The notes below the pieces were generated by a model. It did no database searches. It was given only the letters and a program-made list of their open reading frames with translations, and had not been told where the DNA came from. From NCBI GenBank assembly GCA_021234155.1, contig JAJEKV010000094.1:498284-562283 (forward strand): DNA of 64,000 bases. Reading direction: 5' to 3'. Below, piece by piece: positions 57,757-64,000 of this stretch. The position numbers and the translations under genes were made by a program. The DNA comes from Isoetes taiwanensis (Eukaryota > Streptophyta > Lycopodiopsida > Isoetales > Isoetaceae). Within the stretch, counting starts at the first letter, position 1; each line of letters starts with the position of its first letter.

Positions 57757-60700
57757 ATGGATAGGTCTATAAGTTGCATCACCTGAAATCTCCAGGGAAT
57801 TAATAGTATCATCAAGAGGGAGCGTTAAAGGTATGTATTCGCTCTTAACCCCCGACATTCTTTTTCTTCAGAGCATAAGATTCACGATTTTCAGCATGAA
57901 TCTATAACTAGAAAGACTCTCCCTAATGGGTACATTTTATGGTCCATTCCTGCTCAGGAGTCTTCTGCAGGCATTGCCATCATTTGGAGAGATGATCTTA
58001 ATCTAACCGACCCTTTATATGGTTAGTGATAGAGAGGGTAGGTGGCAGATTCGAGATGTAACATGAAAAAGTGAGGTTAGCTTTTGTCAACATCTATGCT
58101 TATAATAACCCCGATAGGATTAAGGTTTGACTAAAGTCAAGAACAGCTTTGATAATATTGATTATGATGAATGTATCATGGGAGGTACCAATGAATACAT
58201 GAGAAATAAAAATTTCAAGCCTCCCACGCCCCAAGAGAGAAACATATGGAATAACCTCTTGCAAAATCCCATCACATTCTTTAGCTAGAACTAAGCCTAC
58301 CGATTTTAGTTGACGATAAAAGGGTGGACCCCATTTGGTGCTTACATGATAGATTCTACATCTCAAAAACCTTTGGAATAACAACAACAGAGTGGAGAAC
58401 ATGAAAGGTTATACCGCCTGACCATTTCCCCTAAGATTATTATCTCGCCCCAAGATCGCAACAGAAAAGAAAAAACTTTACTTTTAAGTTAAATACCACC
58501 TTCTCGATCACACCGATTTCATGATTAAACCCGTGAGGTGCTAGATAGATATCCAAAGCCCTTTGGGCAATTCTCGTTGATGGATTGGTGGGTAAGAGCT
58601 TCAAGGCAATTAAAAATTGGCTAAAAGAATGGGGAAGGAAATTCACAATGTAAGATGGCCAATCTTAAGAATCTTAGGGGATCTTTCCCTCGTGTCTCGT
58701 GGGATCAACAGAGCAAATCAGAAGGAAATTGAGAAAGAGGAAATCGATTGCCAGAGGTTGAAGCTCAAATCCAAAATTTGGGGAAATCAAGGAGGATGAG
58801 AGGTGTAATTCCAAATTTTTTTTCACTAAGGCTAAGGGTAGAGCTAAGAAAACCATATTTATGAGATTATGGTTGGGATGATCTTATCTCAAATGAAGAG
58901 GAAATTAAGAAGGTCACGCCACCACTTCACTAATGTTATGGGTACCAATCAAGACCGGCCAACCCGCACTATGTTTAACTTTATTAATCTCCAAGCAAAG
59001 GTTAGTAATGAGCATAATAGGGAACCGAGAAATGTTTTCAAAGAATATTGAGTTGTATCATACAACCAAGGAAATGGAGAATGGCAAGACTCCCCGACCT
59101 CGATGGTCTCACGGCTGAGTTTTTCAAGAAAGCATGGCCTATCCTTGGTGACAAGATCACAAGTTTAGCAAATGAATTGACAACGTAAAATGTCCGATGC
59201 TAGAATTAATACTAGCCTCATTGCTTTTATCCCAAAGAATGATATGCCAAGTAGCTTTTAGACTACGCACCTATCTCTCTCTAATGTGATCTATAAGATC
59301 ATCTCAGTTCCATTGTCGCTAGACTCAAGCCTAGTTCCTCACAATTGGCCTATCCGAGGGACGTATATTTTGGATAATGTGGTTACAAATTATTTTAGGA
59401 CTGAATCATTAAAAGATTCGTGGCAAGATATTGCCCTCATTAAGCCTGGATGTTACAAAGGCTTTTTGATATGGTAAGTTGGAATTTTCTCGCCCCATCG
59501 CTAAAAGGTTTTGGTTTCTTTGAAGAGGTAATTAATATCTTTTATGCTATCTTAAATAACTCTCGATCCTCCGTTTTATCAATGGTGAGTGCAGCCCTTC
59601 TTCCCCTTAAAAGGGTGTGAAGCGTGGCTGTCCCTTAGCCCCCTTTTTATTTCTAATTGTCATGGAAGCTTTGCATAGCGTAATTTGAGGAGGCCAAGAA
59701 CACTAATATGATCCAAGGACTCTCTCTACCACCCCACAATAATATTACAGTCAAATTTAAATGGGCACTTTGCATTTACACTTTTCTCATGGTCTCTATG
59801 GATGCAAATTTGATTTTAAATACTCAAACTATTCTCGATCGGGCTGGAGTAGCCTCTGGATGTAAGATTAACCTGACTAAAATCAAGGGTGATGGCAAGA
59901 AATCAGGTAAAGGGAGTGCAAACAAATGCCCTCCCTGGACTCTAAGTATGACCCCCACTCTTAAATCAAAGATTCTTGGTATTCCCTTTGCTATTAGGAG
60001 TAGTCCCTCCGATATCCGGGAGGGTATAATTGACAAGTTTCGTGAGAAAAAGTTGATAGCTTAAACTCTAAGTATTTGTCTAAAAATGGTAGGGCTATCA
60101 TAGCTAACTTTGTTATCTCTTCTTCTCATGTTTACCAATCTTCTCGCTATCCTTGCTCCTAAGAAAGTCTCATCTAAGCTTCAAGGTATAATTGAAGGTT
60201 TATTTCCCGGGTCAAAACAAAGATGTTGGACACCGTGTCCATGGAAGAGTGTTGCAAGAAAAAAAAAGTCGGTGGTCTAGGTGTCATTAATATTGAGAAG
60301 GTGGGATTGCACTTACTACCAAGTATTTTTACAAAGTCGCCTATGGTCTTATCAAGCATCCTATCTCGATTATCATCCAAAGACTATATTAATAAGTGCC
60401 ACCCTTTTGGTCGAGACAAATTAAAATGCACCTTCCCCACTCCATTTATTTTCCTTTTACCGCTCCTAATTCTACTCCCTCGGTATTTTAAAGAAATGGA
60501 TTAAAGCCCGATTCAAAGTTAGAGGTATGTATACTTGGAAGGAAGGCTTATTGATGGATCGCATTTCATTTTCTCGAATCGCCCCGACACTAACAATGGG
60601 AACCCGTGGTTAGCCTATCATTTTCCGTGATCAGGTTAAAAATGGAGTCTTAAAGGCATCATTTATGTGCACAATATGTTCAATGACCGTGGGCCGATTC

Positions 60701-61391
60701 CATTCAAAACTCTCCTTTGGTCGATGAAGGAGAGGATCAGAACTTCCTCAGACAACAACATTTGTATCACTTTGACTTATGGTATTTGGTCCATTGATGG
60801 AATTAACTGGAATCATAATGGGTTGCTGAATTTTACAGTTAGAAAAGCTTACAGGCATCTCATGAGGAATCAAGAAATCACCATCCATAGAATGTGGCAT
60901 ACCGACTGTGATGTATGCATCAAGAAACTTACTTTCATGTGGTCCAGCCCTATTTATCCTAAAATCAAGTCGCTTATTGGCAACTCGCACATGGCCCCGG
61001 CTACAAACAAGAAGAGACAGAGACTCCATATGGCTGACTCGGATATTTGCATCAGATGTATGGCTAACAGGAAGATGAGGACCATTTATTCAAAACCCGT
61101 GATCCGGGCCGAAAGTGGATTCCCGGATTTAGCCTCGACATACTTGGGATATGATCTTCTTTCTCTTAATTCCCTCGATTTCTTTTCCCCCACCAACCCA
61201 ACCGACCGAGAATCTACATCCTCCTATGGAGGATTTGGAAAGGAGAAATGAATTTGTTTTCACTATGAAATTATCAACCCGAGGGAGTGATAAAACGCAT
61301 CAAATATGATGTTGATTGATTATTGAAGGATTATCAAACTAATGGCCCTTTTAATTGCAGGAATAATGTTCGTACCGATGAGGAGAATTAA
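57757..61391 (+). pseudogene. LINE ORF2, endonuclease and reverse transcriptase
   Basis: ORF2 begins at ATG 57757 (MDRSISCIT, then a TGA where the related LINE has Trp, then NLQGIN). The endonuclease continues with EHKIHDFQHES and ESSAGIAIIWRDD (about 57870-57990). RT pieces are KEMENGKTP (59065-59100), ALIPKNDMPSS, LSNVIYKIIS, YILDNVV (59220-59390), and IQGLSLPPHN...LDRAGVASGCKINLTKIK (59708-59890). The C-terminal region has YLSKNGRAIIANFVISS, VGGLGVINIEK (60270), and CIRCMANRKM near 61050, the zf-RVT region. It ends at TAA around 61391. Confidence 0.85.
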
Positions 61392-61877
61392 GTGGAAGAA
61401 AATCAACTGAGGCAAACAGGGAGTGGACCGTGCTATTCGCTCACCCAATACACTCGCATGAAGAACCCCTCAGATGTGCAACCGCCGGCGCGACCAAAAC
61501 TATAATATCGATCGCTTTGATCCGCAGCCAAGGATGCTAAGGGAGATATAATCCGGCTAAAGTGGTCTTGTATATGTATGTTCTCCGCACCCCCTCAAAG
61601 ACGTAGGTCAAGGGAAGAGGAAGGAAAACTACTAATCTTAACCTCGATCGGGTTTCTAAGTGGAGAATTCTTATCCGTTGGAACAAGATATCACACCCAA
61701 AGACTATTTAAAGACTTAATCTATCTATTTTTATAATATTTTTTTTGATTTTTAATCGAGGGATCCTTGCCCTCCTTTCTATTATCTAAGTTAAACTTCC
61801 TCAGAAAAGTTTTTTCTCTCAGACTCCATATTTATACTTTAATATACATATACCGACTTCAATAAAAAAAAAAAAAA
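61392..61877 (+). other. LINE 3' UTR and poly(A) tail
   Basis: Non-coding sequence closing with CTTCAATA followed by A residues to 61877. Confidence 0.8.
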
Positions 61878-62564
61878 CCGATCTTTGTATAATATATTTT
61901 CAAAGAAAATGACATCTCAATTTATAATCACCGCCTTTTGTTTGGATCATAGAGCCTATACCCTTTTGATTCTTTATCGTGATCCAACAAATATATGTTT
62001 CTTTTACTTCTATCATCCAATTTTGATATCTTATCATCTATTACCTTTGAAATATGCCAAACAACCAAAAGCTTTAAAGTCTTTTACCATTGACGCTTTT
62101 GCCGGCCCATAACTCATCCGATCTCGACCATTCAGGGATGTGCTTGAGATCTTATTTTGAATATAGAACGCGGTGGTATTTACAGCTTTTGCCCATAAGA
62201 AATTTGGAAGACCTGCATGCTTTAACATAGCCCGAGATGCTTCCATTACCGCTCAATTCTTTCTTTCAGAGACACCATTCTCACCAGGAGTACCTCCGCA
62301 AGTCAACCAGCTTTTGATTCATGTTTCTAAACAAAACCTTTTAAATTCATTTGATAAGTACTCTCCCCTCTATCCGATCTTTAAACATTTTAATTTAGCA
62401 CCTGCTTTAATGCCTCGACTTCAGAAGATAGGCTTTAAATGAGTTGAGCACCCCACTTTTATGAGTTAAGAAGTACCACTTAGCTTTTCTTGTATAGTCA
62501 TCAATAAATGACACAAAATAGTATTTTCCACTAACACTTAACTCTCATAGGTCCACATACATCC
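61878..62564 (-). pseudogene. Copia C integrase C-terminal half (degraded)
   Basis: Minus-strand reading gives MLKHAGLPNFLWAKAVNTTA and FKAFGCLAYF (62034-62246), then KESKGYRLYDPNKRR at about 61935-61985, where the LINE begins. The catalytic core around 62250-62560 is too damaged to assign all three acidic residues. Confidence 0.8.
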
Positions 62565-63160
62565 TAATGCACTAGGGCTAATTTTTCATTTACCCGCTCA
62601 CTCTTCATAGGAAAAGGCTTTCTACTTTGTTTGCCCAACATACATCCATGACACAAAGCGCTTCCCTCACTATTATCTATAAAGTCCAAACCGTCCAGTA
62701 ACTTGTGCCTTTTCATAAAAATTATATTTTTCAAGTTCGTGTGGCCTAATCTTTGATGCCACAATTCCATTGAGTTTTCCTTTCCAACTTCACTTGATAA
62801 AATATTTATACTTCTAGGACAAAGCTCAAAACGATTTCCAATTCTTTTTGCATACAATACTATTTTTCCATTATCATGAACTATACACATATGCTTGTCA
62901 AACAAGACTTTATAATTTTTATCAACTAAATCTCCTACACACAATACATTATTAATGGTAATAATTTTTCCATCTTCTCCTATGAGCTCTAACACACCAC
63001 AAGCTTCTACATTTTGCTTTTCTCCATTAGCCATATGCACACATCCGAGCTTACTAGTTTCAAGCTTTCTTAAAATTTGTGAACTTTGCATCACGGATTT
63101 TTCAGCCCGTAATCTATAACCAATGTGGTTAGAAATATTTTCATCACATAAATTTGACAA
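62564..63160 (-). CDS. Copia C protease to pre-integrase segment (partial)
   Basis: A 198-codon frame includes VHMANGEKQNVEACGVLELI, ITINNVLCVGDLVD and MELWHQRLGHTNLKN followed by LCHGCMLGKQSRKPFP, the GAG-pre-integrase HHCC motif. The protease aspartate (D-S/T-G) is not visible in the frame. It ends at LALVH, where integrase would follow. Confidence 0.88.
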   Translation of the reverse strand: MSNLCDENISNHIGYRLRAEKSVMQSSQILRKLETSKLGCVHMANGEKQNVEACGVLELIGEDGKIITINNVLCVGDLVDKNYKVLFDKHMCIVHDNGKIVLYAKRIGNRFELCPRSINILSSEVGKENSMELWHQRLGHTNLKNIIFMKRHKLLDGLDFIDNSEGSALCHGCMLGKQSRKPFPMKSERVNEKLALVH

Positions 63161-64000
63161 AGCATATGACTTTACCTCCTCCTCGAATTTCTTCTCGATA
63201 CGTAACCTATAGTCGCCTTTGAAAAGGTAACACTTCGACGACCTCTACTAGAAGATCCCCTAAAGTTTCCACGCCCTTCTTTCCCTTTTTGTACACATAT
63301 TGGCTAGATGACCAGCCCTCCTCCTAAGCATAGCATGAACGCTCGATTCTAGTGTAGGCTTGGCTTAATGTGTCCAGCTTCTCCACAACCATAACACATT
63401 ACATCCTTTCTCGCCTCTTCCTCTTCCAAAATACAATATATTATCTCCCCTTGATCATAATTTCTTCTTGCTTCTCTTTATGCACTTTCAAATTTGTAAT
63501 ACTTATAGCTTCTTCTTTAGTTCTAGCCATCGTATAATTAAAGATGCAATATTTTCATCATATGCAAAGAAATACATCTAAGATATAAAGAATTTTTATT
63601 GACGTAAAGAGGCTAAAGACCTTCTAAATCCATAAATATTCCATCCTTTTTATCAAATAACTCAACCAGATCTTGACCACTTTCATATTTCAACATTCTT
63701 AATTTTTGTTCCAGCTTTATGTCTCCTAGATGCGCTAACTGCTCATATTCATTTAACAAATACCGCCACATATCTCGTGGATCCATACTATGAATTGACG
63801 CTTATAATACCATAACCAAGCTTTGAAATGATAATACCTTTTGCTTGGCTAAATCTTTTGCAAAGATCCTTTGCGTACTTTTGCCGATTCCACAGATACC
63901 TCCAAATTTTGACGATTCTCCGCAGCCTTCATTCTTCATAGTTACCCGTGATTTGCTTCGGGCCAGGATGATTGCACTAAATCCCACAAAATTCTCCGCT
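63161..64000 (-). pseudogene. Copia C Gag region (degraded, truncated by window)
   Basis: CYGCGEAGHIKPS at 63361-63404 is a CCHC zinc knuckle with the last Cys position altered. Beyond it, Gag-like helices are broken into short frames. A further piece is at 63802-63987. Confidence 0.7.

Larger units (their letters stand above)
55317..61877 (+). mobile_element. L1-like LINE, about full length, inside copia C
   Basis: A 6.56-kb plus-strand insertion has a target duplication, a short 5' UTR, an ORF1 region, ORF2 (endonuclease, RT, zf-RVT region) and a 14-A tail at 61864-61877. It belongs to the same family as the LINE at 34.5-39.5 kb, as the shared WNLQGIN and GGLGVINIEK motifs and similar 3' ends show. 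Many frame breaks are present, yet segments of good frame alternate with poor ones. Confidence 0.92.
53065..64000 (-). mobile_element. Ty1/copia element (copia C), split and running off the window
   Basis: A minus-strand copia element extends from its 3' LTR at 53065-53538 past the right window edge. RNase H (53540-53917), RT (53954-54741) and the integrase C-terminal linker (to 55316) lie left of a LINE. The integrase C terminus resumes at 61878 on the other side, followed by pre-integrase, protease, a zinc knuckle and Gag toward 64000. The reading across the LINE junction is continuous copia sequence once one target duplication is removed. The 5' LTR and PBS are outside the window. Confidence 0.9.

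Overview
This window is repeat-dominated nuclear DNA from a land plant. The evidence is a PLS-type pentatricopeptide-repeat (PPR) pseudogene, a plant-type inositol polyphosphate 5-phosphatase exon remnant, Ty1/copia elements primed by plant initiator tRNA-Met, plant L1-like LINEs and tRNA-derived SINE heads. The species cannot be fixed from the sequence. I see no intact host gene and no bacterial, plastid or viral operon.

Layout. 1-3.2 kb is AT-rich intergenic DNA with short tandem repeats. At 3.28-8.83 kb lies a nearly complete plus-strand copia element (copia A) with two LTRs, PBS, PPT and an exact 5-bp target duplication, inserted into a TGGTTTATCTGGACA minisatellite that continues to 10.1 kb. 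At 10.71-15.47 kb lies a minus-strand copia element (copia B) with 333-bp LTRs, an AAGGA target duplication and a PBS matching the anticodon arm, not the 3' end, of initiator tRNA-Met. It interrupts a coding-like host sequence. A degraded PPR gene follows at 16.1-17.4 kb (minus). From 17.6 to 34.5 kb there are fold-back repeats, tandem duplications, coding-like scraps, pentanucleotide-tailed retroelement copies and a 0.7-kb polypyrimidine tract.

34.5-39.5 kb is one minus-strand L1-like LINE insertion with a 12-bp target duplication and a rearranged 5' end. A second LINE family is represented by an RT fragment at 41.6-43.6 kb (plus). 47.5-48.0 kb holds tRNA-like SINE heads. 48.8-52.1 kb is a minus-strand LTR element without recognisable coding capacity. 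53.1 kb to the window end is a third copia element (copia C, minus), split by an about 6.56-kb, roughly full-length plus-strand LINE at 55.3-61.9 kb that has a poly(A) tail and target duplication.

How it fits together: the window records nested insertion (LINE into copia, copia into satellite, copia into a host exon). Most frames are broken. Part of that damage may not be biological: several repeat pairs differ by CTG to CCG-type changes, and some tracts are strikingly poor in CTG/CAG, which looks like a systematic sequencing-consensus error at methylated CHG sites.
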